Positions 28,699 to 38,659 of a DNA stretch of 64,000 nucleotides are shown here, piece by piece (positions within the stretch are counted from its first letter, which is position 1; each line of letters starts with the position of its first letter). Position numbers and translations under genes: made by a program. The stretch is from contig NZ_FPCI01000001.1 of the NCBI RefSeq assembly GCF_900116385.1, positions 2,019,501-2,083,500 on the forward strand, in the 5' to 3' direction. Source of the stretch: Pseudoxanthomonas sp. YR558. GTDB lineage: Bacteria; Pseudomonadota; Gammaproteobacteria; Xanthomonadales; Xanthomonadaceae. The notes beneath the pieces were generated by a model that worked only from the letters and a program-made list of their open reading frames with translations, had not been told where the DNA came from and searched no databases.

Positions 28699-28707
28699 GG
28701 GGGATCC

Positions 28708-30148
<1,441 letters not shown>

Positions 30149-30168
30149 GGCGATCAGGCTCATATCCA

Positions 30169-30185
30169 ATACTGGGGTATAGTAT
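30169..30185. promoter_or_regulatory. FrmR-type operator
   Basis: ATACT-GGGGTAT-AGTAT: perfect five-base inverted repeat around a G tract. It resembles the TACT-G tract-AGTA operators of the RcnR/CsoR family, with four G instead of six. It starts 21 bases upstream of the frmR ATG. Confidence 0.75.
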
Positions 30186-30239
30186 CTTGATCGCGAACGC
30201 TCTACCAACGCCCGCCGTGACAACGGCAACGCGGAGTGC

Positions 30240-30273
30240 TTGACGGGATCAATAATTCCTATATTCTGGAATT
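30240..30273 (+). promoter_or_regulatory. arsR promoter with overlapping ArsR-type palindrome
   Basis: TTGACG (30240-30245), 16 bases, TATTCT (30262-30267) is a plausible -35/-10 pair. The palindrome AATTCC-N8-GGAATT (30254-30273) covers the -10 and ends one base before the arsR ATG. The predicted transcript start falls at or next to the ATG, which suggests a leaderless message. Confidence 0.6.
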
Positions 30274-30612
30274 ATGGAAACAAAGACCGCACTGAAGGCC
30301 CTGGCTGCACTGGGCCACGAATCCCGCCTCGCCGCGTTCCGCGCCCTCGTCCAAGCCGGACCCGATGGGTTGGCCGTCGGCGAGTTGCGCGAACGCCTGG
30401 ACTTGCCACCGGCCACGCTGACCGCGCACCTCAACGTGCTGCGCGCCTCCGCGTTGGTCAGCGACCAGCGCGAGGGTCGGGTGATTCGGGTACGGGCCAA
30501 CTATCTTCAGATGAACGGCCTGATCGGCTATCTGACCGAGAACTGCTGCGGCGGTGTCGCCTCTTGCGCACCCGCATCCTCCTGCATACCCACGAAGAAG
30601 GCCGCACCATGA
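30274..30612 (+). CDS. arsR: ArsR family arsenite-responsive repressor
   Basis: A 112-residue winged-helix repressor (LDLPPATLTAHLNVLRASALV recognition region split about 43-63). The As(III) site is not in the DNA-binding helix as in E. coli ArsR but at the C-terminus: C91, C92 and C98, with C104 further on. CC-x5-C matches the C95/C96/C102 site known for Acidithiobacillus ferrooxidans ArsR. It is the first gene of a five-gene operon and overlaps arsI by four bases. It has almost no untranslated leader. Confidence 0.93.
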   Translation: METKTALKALAALGHESRLAAFRALVQAGPDGLAVGELRERLDLPPATLTAHLNVLRASALVSDQREGRVIRVRANYLQMNGLIGYLTENCCGGVASCAPASSCIPTKKAAP

Positions 30613-31097
30613 ACCGATTCCATGTCCATTTGAACGTCCACGACCTACCCGCCAGCATCCGCTTCTACCGCGCGCTGTTCGCCGCCGAACCCACGGTCGT
30701 CAAACCCGACTACGCGAAGTGGATGCTGGAAGACCCCCGGATCAACTTCGCCATCTCGAACACCGGACGTGCGCCAGGCATCGACCATCTCGGCCTGCAG
30801 GCCGAGGACGCCGAGGGCCTACGCGCCCTGGGCCACCGCCTCGATGCCGCGGGCGGCAGCGTGGTGCCGGAAGAAGCCACGGTCTGCTGCTACGCCAAGT
30901 CGGACAAAGCCTGGACGGAAGATCCGCAGGGAACGCGCTGGGAGACCTTCCATACCTTCGGCGATGCCACCACCTACCACGCGGGCGACGCGGCCTGCGC
31001 CACGGATGGTGTCAGTTGCACGCCGGACCCGCATGCGATGCCGACGACGCCCGCACAGGGCACCACGTGCTGCGCACCCCGGTCGGGTTGTTGCTGA
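30609..31097 (+). CDS. arsI: ArsI-type C-As lyase (vicinal oxygen chelate fold)
   Basis: Cleaves the carbon-arsenic bond of trivalent methyl or aromatic arsenicals with Fe(II) and O2. The 162 residues begin MNRFHVHLNVHDL. Residues of known ArsI match closely: His5, His60 (GIDHLG), Glu112 (RWETFHTFGD) for the metal and the vicinal pair C93-C94 (ATVCCYAKS) for the arsenical. The tail is cysteine-rich and ends GCC. CadI-type relatives are similar, but the CC pair and operon context favour ArsI. It overlaps arsR and is followed by arsC after two bases. Confidence 0.92.
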   Translation: MNRFHVHLNVHDLPASIRFYRALFAAEPTVVKPDYAKWMLEDPRINFAISNTGRAPGIDHLGLQAEDAEGLRALGHRLDAAGGSVVPEEATVCCYAKSDKAWTEDPQGTRWETFHTFGDATTYHAGDAACATDGVSCTPDPHAMPTTPAQGTTCCAPRSGCC

Positions 31098-31099
31098 GC

Positions 31100-31489
31100 A
31101 TGGGTATACCCCGCATCCTCTTCGTCTGCGTAGAGAACTCGAACCGCAGCCAGATGGCCGAAGCCTTCGCGCACCTGCTGGGCGGCGACCGCATTGAAGC
31201 TTTCAGTGCCGGCTCGCGCCCCTCCGGCCGCATCAATCCGAAGGCGATCCGTTTCATGGGCGAACTGGGCTACGACTTAGCTACGCACGCTTCGAAGTCG
31301 CTGGACGAGGTGGAAGGCGAATTCGATGCGGTGATCACGATGGGCTGCGGCGACAACTGCCCCTGGATCCCGGCGAAGCGGCGTGAAGACTGGGGCCTGC
31401 CCGATCCGCGCGACATGGACGACGACGGATACCGCGCGGTGCGCGACGACATCGGGCGCCGCGTGCAGGCGCTGCTGGCGTCGCTGTGA
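31100..31489 (+). CDS. arsC: arsenate reductase ArsC (low-molecular-weight phosphatase fold)
   Basis: Reduces As(V) to As(III). 129 residues. The P-loop CVENSNRS (C10-x5-R16) is the phosphatase-type anion site. The redox cysteines follow in MGCGDNCPW (C83, C87), the form found in many thioredoxin- or mycothiol-linked ArsC proteins. LPDPRDMDDD gives the catalytic acid. Its TGA overlaps the next ATG by one base (TGATG), so translation is coupled. Confidence 0.93.
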   Translation: MGIPRILFVCVENSNRSQMAEAFAHLLGGDRIEAFSAGSRPSGRINPKAIRFMGELGYDLATHASKSLDEVEGEFDAVITMGCGDNCPWIPAKRREDWGLPDPRDMDDDGYRAVRDDIGRRVQALLASL

Positions 31490-32163
31490 TGCAACGTGCA
31501 TTGCTGGCCGAGGGCCTCGGTACGCTGCTGCTGCTGGCGACGGTGGTCGGCTCCGGCATCATGGGCCAGGCGCTGAGCCCGGATAACCTGGCGGTAGCGT
31601 TGCTCGCGAATGCGGCAGCGACGGCAGGTGTGTTGTACGTGCTGGTCACAGTGCTCGGGCCGATCTCCGGCGCGCACTTCAATCCCGCCGTCACGTTGGC
31701 CGTGAGGCTGCGCGGCAGCCTCGATACGCGCACCGCCGCCGCCTACGTGCTCGCGCAGTGCGCAGGCGCGCTCGCGGGCGTGATGCTCGCGCATGCGATG
31801 TTCGATCTGCCCCTGCTCCAGCCCGGCGTCCGCGCGCGCACCGGCAGCGCGCAATGGCTCAGCGAAGCCGTGGCCACGTTCGGCCTGCTGCTGACGATCC
31901 TGCTCGGCCTGCGCCATCGCGCGCAGGCGATTCCGGCCCTGGTGGCGGGCTACATCTTCGCCGCTTACTGGTTCACCGCCAGCACTTCGTTCGCCAATCC
32001 CGCGGTGACGCTCGCGCGCGCGCTGACGCAGACGTTCGCCGGCATCCGTCCGCTGGATGCGCCGGCCTTCATCGGTGCCCAGCTGCTCGGTACCGCGCTT
32101 GCGCTGCTCGCCGCACGCACGCTGCTCGCGCCCATCGCCAATCCCTCACCGGAACCGCCATGA
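31489..32163 (+). CDS. aqpS: AqpS-type aquaglyceroporin of the arsenic operon
   Basis: A 224-residue MIP-family channel with six hydrophobic helices and two NPA boxes (SGAHFNPAVT and TSFANPAVTLAR). Aquaglyceroporins in ars operons (AqpS) pass As(III) and organoarsenicals such as methylarsenate. Here it takes the place usually held by ArsB or Acr3; no active pump is in the operon. A GTG three bases earlier is an alternative start. It overlaps arsN2 by four bases. Confidence 0.92.
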   Translation: MQRALLAEGLGTLLLLATVVGSGIMGQALSPDNLAVALLANAAATAGVLYVLVTVLGPISGAHFNPAVTLAVRLRGSLDTRTAAAYVLAQCAGALAGVMLAHAMFDLPLLQPGVRARTGSAQWLSEAVATFGLLLTILLGLRHRAQAIPALVAGYIFAAYWFTASTSFANPAVTLARALTQTFAGIRPLDAPAFIGAQLLGTALALLAARTLLAPIANPSPEPP

Positions 32164-32591
32164 GCACGATACGCCCCGCCAACAGCGCGGACCTGCCCCG
32201 CATTGCCGCTCTGCTCGACGCAGAGGCGCTGCCGACCACGGACCTGGCGACCTCTCCGATCGGGTTCTGGATCGACGAGGACCACGCGGGTTTGGTGGCC
32301 GCCATCGGCCTGGAGCAACACGCCGATACCGGTCTGCTGCGATCGCTGGTGGTCGCGCCGGCGCATCGCGGCGCGGGGCACGCACGACGACTTGTCGAAG
32401 CCCTCGAAGCCCAGGCGCGCGCACGCGGCATCCGTGACCTGGTGTTGCTGACGCAGACCGCGGCCCCGTTCTTCGCCCGCGCAGGCTATACCGTCATCAC
32501 GCGAGACAATGCACCGCGCGCCGTCCGGGACAGCGCGGAGTTCCGTGCGCTATGTCCGGCATCGGCCACCTGCATGCACAAGGCGCTCTGA
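32160..32591 (+). CDS. arsN2: GNAT acetyltransferase of the ArsN2 type
   Basis: A 143-residue GNAT protein: acetyl-CoA site LLRSLVVAPAHRGAGHARRL, then LLTQTAAPFFARAGY and the C-terminal LCPASATCMHKAL. This tail and length fit the 'arsenic resistance N-acetyltransferase ArsN2' group, related to ArsN1 that acetylates arsinothricin. Last gene of the arsR operon. Enzyme substrate is inferred from family and context. Confidence 0.85.
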   Translation: MSTIRPANSADLPRIAALLDAEALPTTDLATSPIGFWIDEDHAGLVAAIGLEQHADTGLLRSLVVAPAHRGAGHARRLVEALEAQARARGIRDLVLLTQTAAPFFARAGYTVITRDNAPRAVRDSAEFRALCPASATCMHKAL

Positions 32592-32616
32592 GCACGCACA
32601 GCGGAGTGCCGCGCGA

Positions 32617-33960
32617 TCACTTCACCCGCTGGCCGTGCTTGACCACGATGTCGACCCGCTGCAGCAGAGCGACCTGCTTCAGCACGTCGCCTTTCACCGC
32701 GATGATGTCGGCGTACTTGCCTTCGGTGATGGTGCCGTAGTCCTTGTCGGCCTTCATCGCCACCGCCGGCCAGTAGGTGGCGGCGCGAATGGCGTCGATC
32801 GCCGGCACGCCGAGCTTGTTGACCCATACATCGAGCTCGTTCCACGTGCTGCCGCTGTGGAACTTCATCGGGATGCCGGAATCGGTGCCGATCAGCAGCA
32901 TCGCCCCGCTCTCGCGCAGCTGCTGGAACTTGCGCTGCAAGGTCGGCCACCGCTGAGGCGTCTGCTGGAAGTAGCTGATGCGCTCGGGATATTCGAGCGA
33001 CTGCTTGATGTCGTCGATGATCGCGGGCGTCAGACCCACATGCCAGTCGGTGCCGTCGATGAACTCGTGGCTCTTCACCGTATAGGGAAAGTTGTAGAGC
33101 CCCTCGATGGTGGGCGTCCAGAACAATGGGCCCGAGGCCATGTTGCCGGTGCGCTCGCGCAACGCGGCGATCACGTCCGGCGGATACTCGGGCGAGGCCG
33201 CCAGCCCGGTGTGCTCGAAGCAATCTACGCCGAACTTCAGGCCGCGGCGGATCTCTTCCGGCCGGTGCGCATGCGCGACGACGGGAAGTCCATGCTTGTG
33301 GGCTTCATCGACGATGGCGGCGAGCTCGGCATCGCTCATGCCGTCCTGGTCGATCAGCTTGACGACGTCCACGCCCGCCTGCGCGATGCGCTTGATCTTC
33401 GCGCGCGCGTCGGCAGGCGAATCCACGCCCCAGCGGAACTGCTCGGTGCCCGGATAGGGCTTCTTCTGGATGAAAGGCCCCGATACGAACAGCGTGGGGC
33501 CGGGGATGCGGCCGCTGTTGATGGCATCGCGCACCGCGATGCTGTCTTCCAGCGGGCCACCCAGGTCGCGCGCGCCGGTGACCCCGGCCAGCAGCAGCTG
33601 CTTGGCCGACGACGGCATGATCACGTCGCGGAACTGGGCGGGATAGGTCTTGTCCCAATGCTCGTAGTCGGCGTGCCCGTTGATCATCAGGTGCACGTGC
33701 ATGTCCCACAGGCCGGGCAACACCGTCATGCCCTCGGTGGAGATGACCGTCGCGTCGGCCGGCACCGGCAGCGTCTTCACCGTACCGACGGCGACGATGC
33801 GCTGGTTCTCGATCAGGATGACGCTGTCGCGGATCGGATCACTGAGCGTGCCGTCGACCAGCGTGCCACCCACCATCGCCACGCGCTGCGCCTGCGCAAG
33901 CGGTGCGAACGCCAGGCAGATCGCGATGCCGCATGCCTTCCATCCCATTGCCGCCCGCAT
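32617..33960 (-). CDS. secreted amidohydrolase family protein
   Basis: A 447-residue exported protein (signal peptide ending FAPLAQAQ). Metal site HVH is in LPGLWDMHVHLMING; LIDQDGMSD carries the likely carboxylated lysine region (VVKLIDQDG); VVAHAHRPEEI and CFEHTG give further His; the catalytic Asp is in LIGTDSG. All elements of an imidazolonepropionase- or prolidase-like amidohydrolase are intact. Substrate unknown. The ATG at 33960 has GGAAGG five bases upstream. Unlinked to the pair at 20719-23405. Confidence 0.87.
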   Translation of the reverse strand: MRAAMGWKACGIAICLAFAPLAQAQRVAMVGGTLVDGTLSDPIRDSVILIENQRIVAVGTVKTLPVPADATVISTEGMTVLPGLWDMHVHLMINGHADYEHWDKTYPAQFRDVIMPSSAKQLLLAGVTGARDLGGPLEDSIAVRDAINSGRIPGPTLFVSGPFIQKKPYPGTEQFRWGVDSPADARAKIKRIAQAGVDVVKLIDQDGMSDAELAAIVDEAHKHGLPVVAHAHRPEEIRRGLKFGVDCFEHTGLAASPEYPPDVIAALRERTGNMASGPLFWTPTIEGLYNFPYTVKSHEFIDGTDWHVGLTPAIIDDIKQSLEYPERISYFQQTPQRWPTLQRKFQQLRESGAMLLIGTDSGIPMKFHSGSTWNELDVWVNKLGVPAIDAIRAATYWPAVAMKADKDYGTITEGKYADIIAVKGDVLKQVALLQRVDIVVKHGQRVK

Positions 33961-34004
33961 CGGCCTTCCCCTGCATGGAAAGGCCCAGCCTAACCCGGGT
34001 CGGG

Positions 34005-35369
34005 TCAGTACGCGAATTCGCGGAACACGCGATCGATGTCGCCTTGCCAGGGGCCGTTGAACAGCGCGAGCTTGCGCTCGGCCGAGGTCTCGTTGGCCTC
34101 GACGATCTCCACCAGCGCATCGAGGAAGCCGGCTTCGTCCACGCCCTTGCTGTTGAGGCGCGCGCGACGCTGCAGCCCGCCGATGGCGATCTTCACCGCC
34201 TCGCGGGCCAGGTCGCGGACGGTGCCGTCGCGGAAGGGCAGCTTCAGCGCATGCTTCGGCACGCCGTCGCGCAACGCGTGGCGCTCGGCCAGCGAGAAAT
34301 CCTTGACCAGGTCCCATGCCGCGTCGAGCGCGGCATCGTCGTACAACAAACCGACCCAGAACGCGGGCAACGCGCAGATGCGGTTCCAGGGACCGCTGTC
34401 CGCGCCGCGCATCTCCAGAAACTTCTTCATCCGCACTTCCGGGAAGGCGGTGGTCATGTGGTCCGACCAGTCGCGCAGCGTGGGCAGCGCACCGGGCAGC
34501 ACATCCAGCTCGCCACGCAGAAACTTGCGGAACGACTTGCCGCTGGCATCGTGGTAGATGCCGTCGCGATAGGAGAAGTACATCGGCACGTCGAGCAGGT
34601 AGTCGACGTAGCGCTCGTAACCGAAGCCGTCCTCGAAGACGAAGTCCAGCATGCCGGTGCGGTCGCCGTCGGTGTCGGTCCAGATGTGCGAACGGTAGCT
34701 CTGGTAGCCGTTCGGCGTGCCTTCGGTGAACGGCGAGTCGGCGAACAGCGCCGTGGCCACCGGCTGCAGCGCCAGCGACACGCGGAACTTCTTCACCATG
34801 TCCGCTTCGCTGGCGTAGTCCAGGTTCACCTGCACCGTGCAGGTGCGCGTCATCATGTCCAGGCCGAGCTGGCCAACCTTGGGCATGTACGACTTCATGA
34901 TCTGGTAACGGCCCTTCGGCATCCACGGCATCTCGTCGCGGCGCCACTTGGGCTGGAAGCCCATGCCGAGGAAGCCGAGCTGCAGTTCGTCGGCGACCTC
35001 CTTCACTTCCTTCAGGTGCGTGCCGACTTCGACGCAGGTTTCGTGGATCGTCTCCAACGCCGCGCCCGACAGCTCGAGCTGGCCCGCCGGCTCCAGGGTG
35101 ACCGAAGCGCCATCCTTCGACAGCGCGATCACGCGACCCTTCTCTTCAACGGCCTCCCAGCCGAAGCGGGTGAGGCCCTTCAGCAGGGCCTCGATGCCGC
35201 GATCGCCATCGAAGGTCGGCGGACGCAGGTCGTCGAGGCGGAAACCGAACTTCTCGTGCTCGGTGCCGATGCGCCAGTCGCTGCGCGGCTTCTCGCCGGA
35301 CGCGACATAGGCCACCAGCTGCGCGCGGTCGGTGATGGGCGTGTCGGCGACGTGGCTGGGACTGGACAA
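34005..35369 (-). CDS. gshA: glutamate-cysteine ligase, plant/alpha-proteobacterial type
   Basis: First step of glutathione synthesis (ATP-dependent joining of Glu and Cys). The 454-residue length and segments RIGTEHEKFGF, LEPAGQLELSG, TRTCTVQVNLDY, NGYQSYRSHIW and MRGADSG identify the plant-type GCL family used by Xanthomonadaceae. It begins with TTG at 35369 (MSSPSHVADTP), a rare start without a clear ribosome site. Glutathione from this enzyme is a substrate of FrmA/FrmB and of Grx4 in the same window. Confidence 0.93.
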   Translation of the reverse strand: MSSPSHVADTPITDRAQLVAYVASGEKPRSDWRIGTEHEKFGFRLDDLRPPTFDGDRGIEALLKGLTRFGWEAVEEKGRVIALSKDGASVTLEPAGQLELSGAALETIHETCVEVGTHLKEVKEVADELQLGFLGMGFQPKWRRDEMPWMPKGRYQIMKSYMPKVGQLGLDMMTRTCTVQVNLDYASEADMVKKFRVSLALQPVATALFADSPFTEGTPNGYQSYRSHIWTDTDGDRTGMLDFVFEDGFGYERYVDYLLDVPMYFSYRDGIYHDASGKSFRKFLRGELDVLPGALPTLRDWSDHMTTAFPEVRMKKFLEMRGADSGPWNRICALPAFWVGLLYDDAALDAAWDLVKDFSLAERHALRDGVPKHALKLPFRDGTVRDLAREAVKIAIGGLQRRARLNSKGVDEAGFLDALVEIVEANETSAERKLALFNGPWQGDIDRVFREFAY

Positions 35370-35551
35370 GGGCGGAACTCGCGAAGGGGGAGACGCAATG
35401 TCGGGCCGCAGCCTTCCATTGCAAGGCCGGCACTATAACGTGACCGTGCGCACGCGATCGTCGCCATGGAAACGCCGCAGCGTCCCATCCATGCACGCGA
35501 AGCGGGTGCGCCCGCTCGACGCGGGCCGCGGCGCTCGCCTACGCTGCGCGC

Positions 35552-36268
35552 ATGCCCCGCCACGCCCGCACTGCTGTCCCGCGCCATCGCGAACTGCACC
35601 GTACCGACCGGGTCGGCTGGCTGCGGGCTGCCGTGCTCGGCGCCAACGACGGCATCGTCTCGGTATCGGGGTTGGTCGTGGGCGTGGCCGCCAGCGGCGC
35701 AGCGCCCTCGACGATCCTACTGACCGGCGTGGCCGGACTCGTGGCCGGCGCCATGTCGATGGCGGCCGGCGAGTACGTCTCGGTCCAGTCGCAGGCCGAC
35801 GCGGAAGCGGCCGATCTTGCCGTCGAGAAACGCGAGCTGCACGAAATGCCCGACGGCGAGCTGGCCGAGCTGACCCAGATCTATGTCGGCCGCGGACTGG
35901 AGCCGGCACTTGCGCGGCAGGTGGCGGAACAACTCACGGCGCACGATGCCCTTGCTGCGCACATGCGCGACGAACTGGGGATCACCGACGCCCTGCGCGC
36001 CCGGCCCGTGCAGGCGGCGCTGGCATCAGCCGCGGCCTTCACCGTGGGCGCGCTGTTGCCGATCGCCACGACCCTGCTGGCCCCCGCCGACAAGGTGGCC
36101 ATCGTGACCACCCTCGCCACGGTGGCAGGCCTGCTGGTGTCCGGCGGCCTGGCCGCGCGCGTAGGCGGCGCACCGGTGTTACGCGGTGCGTGGCGGGTAG
36201 GTTTCTGGGGCGCGATGGCGATGGCGGCAGCCGCGCTGGTGGGCCGCCTGTTCCACGTCTCGGTGTGA
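35552..36268 (+). CDS. VIT1/CCC1 family Fe2+/Mn2+ transporter
   Basis: A 238-residue membrane protein. The first helix pair contains LRAAVLGANDGIVSVSGLVVGVAA and AGAMSMAAGEYVSVQSQ, the family signature. A cytoplasmic helical metal-binding region follows (VEKRELHEMPDGELAEL) and three further helices end the protein. The likely role is Fe2+ or Mn2+ export or storage. It stands alone and converges on yihA with three bases between. Confidence 0.9.
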   Translation: MPRHARTAVPRHRELHRTDRVGWLRAAVLGANDGIVSVSGLVVGVAASGAAPSTILLTGVAGLVAGAMSMAAGEYVSVQSQADAEAADLAVEKRELHEMPDGELAELTQIYVGRGLEPALARQVAEQLTAHDALAAHMRDELGITDALRARPVQAALASAAAFTVGALLPIATTLLAPADKVAIVTTLATVAGLLVSGGLAARVGGAPVLRGAWRVGFWGAMAMAAAALVGRLFHVSV

Positions 36269-36271
36269 CGA

Positions 36272-36871
36272 CTAAAGCCCCAGCCAGCCGCCCACGATCA
36301 TGCGGGCTTCGTCGACGCCCTGCTTGGATTCGGCCGAGAACGTCTGCACGCTGACGGTGTCGCCGAACGCAGAGAACAGTTCCTTCTTCACCGCCTGCAG
36401 CGCATTGCCCTGCTGGCCGCGGCCCAGCTTGTCGGCCTTGGTCAGCAGCGCGTGGGCCGGCAGGCCCCGCTGGACCGCATACCCCAGCATCTGCCGGTCG
36501 TAGTCCTTCAGCGGATGGCGGATGTCCATGACGACCACCAGCCCCTTCAGCGCCTCGCGAGTACGGAAATAGCGATCGATGAACGCCTGCCAGTGGGCCT
36601 GCAGGTCCTGCGGCACCTTGGCGTAGCCGTAGCCGGGCAGGTCGACCAGGTAGCGTTCGGGCTGGACCTGGAAGAACACCAGCTGCTGCGTGCGGCCAGG
36701 GGTCTTGGAGACCCGCGCCAACCGGTTGTGGTTGACCAGCGCATTGAGGGCACTGGACTTGCCGGCATTGGAACGGCCGGCGAAGGCCACTTCGAAGCCG
36801 CCATCCTCCGGCAACTGGCGCGGGGTGTGGGCGGAGAGCAGGTAAGTGGCGGAATTCAGGGGGTTCGACAT
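36272..36871 (-). CDS. yihA: ribosome biogenesis GTP-binding protein YihA/YsxC (EngB)
   Basis: A 199-residue small GTPase for large-subunit assembly. G1 GRSNAGKSS (32-40), G2 KTPGRTQ, G3 DLPGYG, G4 TKADKL, G5 FSAESKQG. Start at 36871 follows family length; the upstream ATG at 36976 would cross the promoter of the divergent cytochrome gene. Confidence 0.95.
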   Translation of the reverse strand: MSNPLNSATYLLSAHTPRQLPEDGGFEVAFAGRSNAGKSSALNALVNHNRLARVSKTPGRTQQLVFFQVQPERYLVDLPGYGYAKVPQDLQAHWQAFIDRYFRTREALKGLVVVMDIRHPLKDYDRQMLGYAVQRGLPAHALLTKADKLGRGQQGNALQAVKKELFSAFGDTVSVQTFSAESKQGVDEARMIVGGWLGL

Positions 36872-37001
36872 GGCGATAGGATCGCACGGCGACGGTCCGG
36901 ATACCGTTTGAATTGACCGCGAGCGGCCGCCGCGACGATAATTCGCGGGTTTCGCGGCCCCTCCGGGCGTCGCCATCAGTCAAAGGTTTCGGAGCTTTAG
37001 C

Positions 37002-37781
37002 ATGCGCCACGCTCGCGTTATGGGACTTGCCGGATTGGCCGTACTGGCCGTGGGCGCAGTCGCTTTTGCACAGACCACGGTGGTCCCCGTGCCGGACAAT
37101 GCCCCGGTCGAGACCGCGCCGCTGGACATCAATCTCGCCAAGACCACCTGGGGCGACGCCAAGGCCGGCCAGACCAAGGCCGCCGCCTGCGCGGCCTGCC
37201 ACGGCGCCGACGGCAACCCCAGCGACCCGCAGTACCCCCGCATCGCCGGCCAGAGCGAGCGCTACATTGCCCAGCAGTTGGCGCTGTTCGCCTCGGGCGA
37301 GCGCAACACCGGCATGGCCGCCGTGATGGCCCCGTTCGCCCAGACCCTCAACGCGCAGGACATGCGTGACGTTGGCGCTTACTTCGCCACTCAGAAGTCG
37401 GGCGCCGGCCTGGCCGATGACAGTGTCATCGCCGACGGCACCTACCAGGGCATGAAGTTCTACGAAGTCGGCCAGCAGCTGTACCGCAGTGGCGACGCCA
37501 AGCGCGGCGTGCCGGCCTGCCTGGCATGCCATGGCCCGACCGGTGCCGGCAACCCAGGCCCGGCCTACCCGCACATCGGCGGCCAGATGCAGGACTACAC
37601 CGTGCGTCGCCTGACCGAGTACAAGGCCGGCACGACCACGATCAAGGACCCGGCCCACTTCAACATCATGGCCCAAGTCGCCGGCCCGCTGACCGAGCAG
37701 GAAATCCAGGCGCTCGCCAGCTACCTGCAGGGCCTGCACGCCCGCGCCGACGACGTCGCGGCCGCCAAGGCCGGCAAGTAA
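37002..37781 (+). CDS. di-heme cytochrome c4
   Basis: A 259-residue periplasmic c-type cytochrome with signal peptide ending VGAVAFAQ. Two CxxCH heme sites: CAACHG in the first half and CLACHG in the second, each followed by a distal Met (RNTGMAAVM and HFNIMAQVA). Length and symmetry fit cytochrome c4, an electron donor to terminal oxidases. The two DsbA genes follow; an intrinsic terminator at 37834 separates the transcripts. Confidence 0.94.
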   Translation: MRHARVMGLAGLAVLAVGAVAFAQTTVVPVPDNAPVETAPLDINLAKTTWGDAKAGQTKAAACAACHGADGNPSDPQYPRIAGQSERYIAQQLALFASGERNTGMAAVMAPFAQTLNAQDMRDVGAYFATQKSGAGLADDSVIADGTYQGMKFYEVGQQLYRSGDAKRGVPACLACHGPTGAGNPGPAYPHIGGQMQDYTVRRLTEYKAGTTTIKDPAHFNIMAQVAGPLTEQEIQALASYLQGLHARADDVAAAKAGK

Positions 37782-37833
37782 TCCCGGACTTCCGCCGCCC
37801 ACCGCGGCCGGAAGTGCAAGCTCCTGTTCATCG

Positions 37834-37866
37834 CGCCGGCCCCACCATGGCCGGCGTTTCTTTTTC
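37834..37866 (+). terminator. rho-independent terminator of cytochrome c4
   Basis: CGCCGGCC (37834-37841) pairs with GGCCGGCG (37849-37856) around a seven-base loop, followed by TTTCTTTTTCC. Confidence 0.9.
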
Positions 37867-37912
37867 CGCGCCCCGCCACACGCCGGGGCCAGCACGAAGC
37901 TGGAGAATCCCG

Positions 37913-38563
37913 ATGGCGTCCCGTCTGCTGTCCGTCCTGATCACCCTGCTGGCCCTGGTGCCCGCCGTCGCCCTGGCCGCGCCGCCGGCCCCCGCGCCGC
38001 TGGTCGAGGGTGAGGACTACGTGGTGATCGAAAACGGTGCGCCTTACGCCCCGCTCAACGGGAAAGTCGAGGTGGTCGAGGTGTTCGGCTACACCTGCGT
38101 GCACTGCGCCCACTTCGAACCCACGCTGGCGGCGTGGAAGAAAACCCTGCCCAAGGACGTGCGCCTGACCCCGGTGCCGGCGGCTTTCGGCGGCTACTGG
38201 ATCCCGTATGCCCGCGCCTTCTTTGCTGCCCGGCAGCTCGGCGTGCAGGAACGCACCCATCAGGCGATCTTCGATGCCCTGCACAAGACCGGCGCACTGC
38301 CCATCCAGAATGCATCGGCCGATGAAATCGCCGCGTTCTACGCCACCCAAGGCGTGGACAAGGCGAAGTTCAGCACCGCGCTGCGCGGCGAACAGGTCGA
38401 CCAGCAGCTCGAGCGCGCCCGCGCCTGGGCGATGGCCGCCGACATCGACGGCACCCCGACCATGATAGTCAACGGCAAGTACCGCGTGATCGGCGGGCGC
38501 ACCTACACCGACATGCTGAAGATCGTCGATCGCCTGGTGGCACGCGAGCGCACCCGCAAGTGA
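37913..38563 (+). CDS. dsbA: periplasmic thiol:disulfide interchange protein DsbA (first copy)
   Basis: A 216-residue DsbA with signal peptide ending AVALAAPP. Active site CVHC in VFGYTCVHCAHFEP, cis-Pro in DIDGTPTMIVNGKYRV. Oxidises paired cysteines of exported proteins. GGAG eight bases before the ATG. Forms a tandem with a second DsbA at 38660. Confidence 0.93.
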   Translation: MASRLLSVLITLLALVPAVALAAPPAPAPLVEGEDYVVIENGAPYAPLNGKVEVVEVFGYTCVHCAHFEPTLAAWKKTLPKDVRLTPVPAAFGGYWIPYARAFFAARQLGVQERTHQAIFDALHKTGALPIQNASADEIAAFYATQGVDKAKFSTALRGEQVDQQLERARAWAMAADIDGTPTMIVNGKYRVIGGRTYTDMLKIVDRLVARERTRK

Positions 38564-38659
38564 TGACGCCGTCATGGCAGCCCCGCCGGGGCCCATGCAG
38601 AATGTGAAGTTCCCGCCCTTAGTGGCAGCCCTATTTCCCGATACCTTGGAGTCCGCGCG

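Noticed and set aside
32617..34947. Fusion of the secreted amidohydrolase with upstream sequence into a 776-codon protein
   Set aside because: The extra N-terminal part is the shadow of gshA, and a signal peptide with its own ribosome site starts at 33960.
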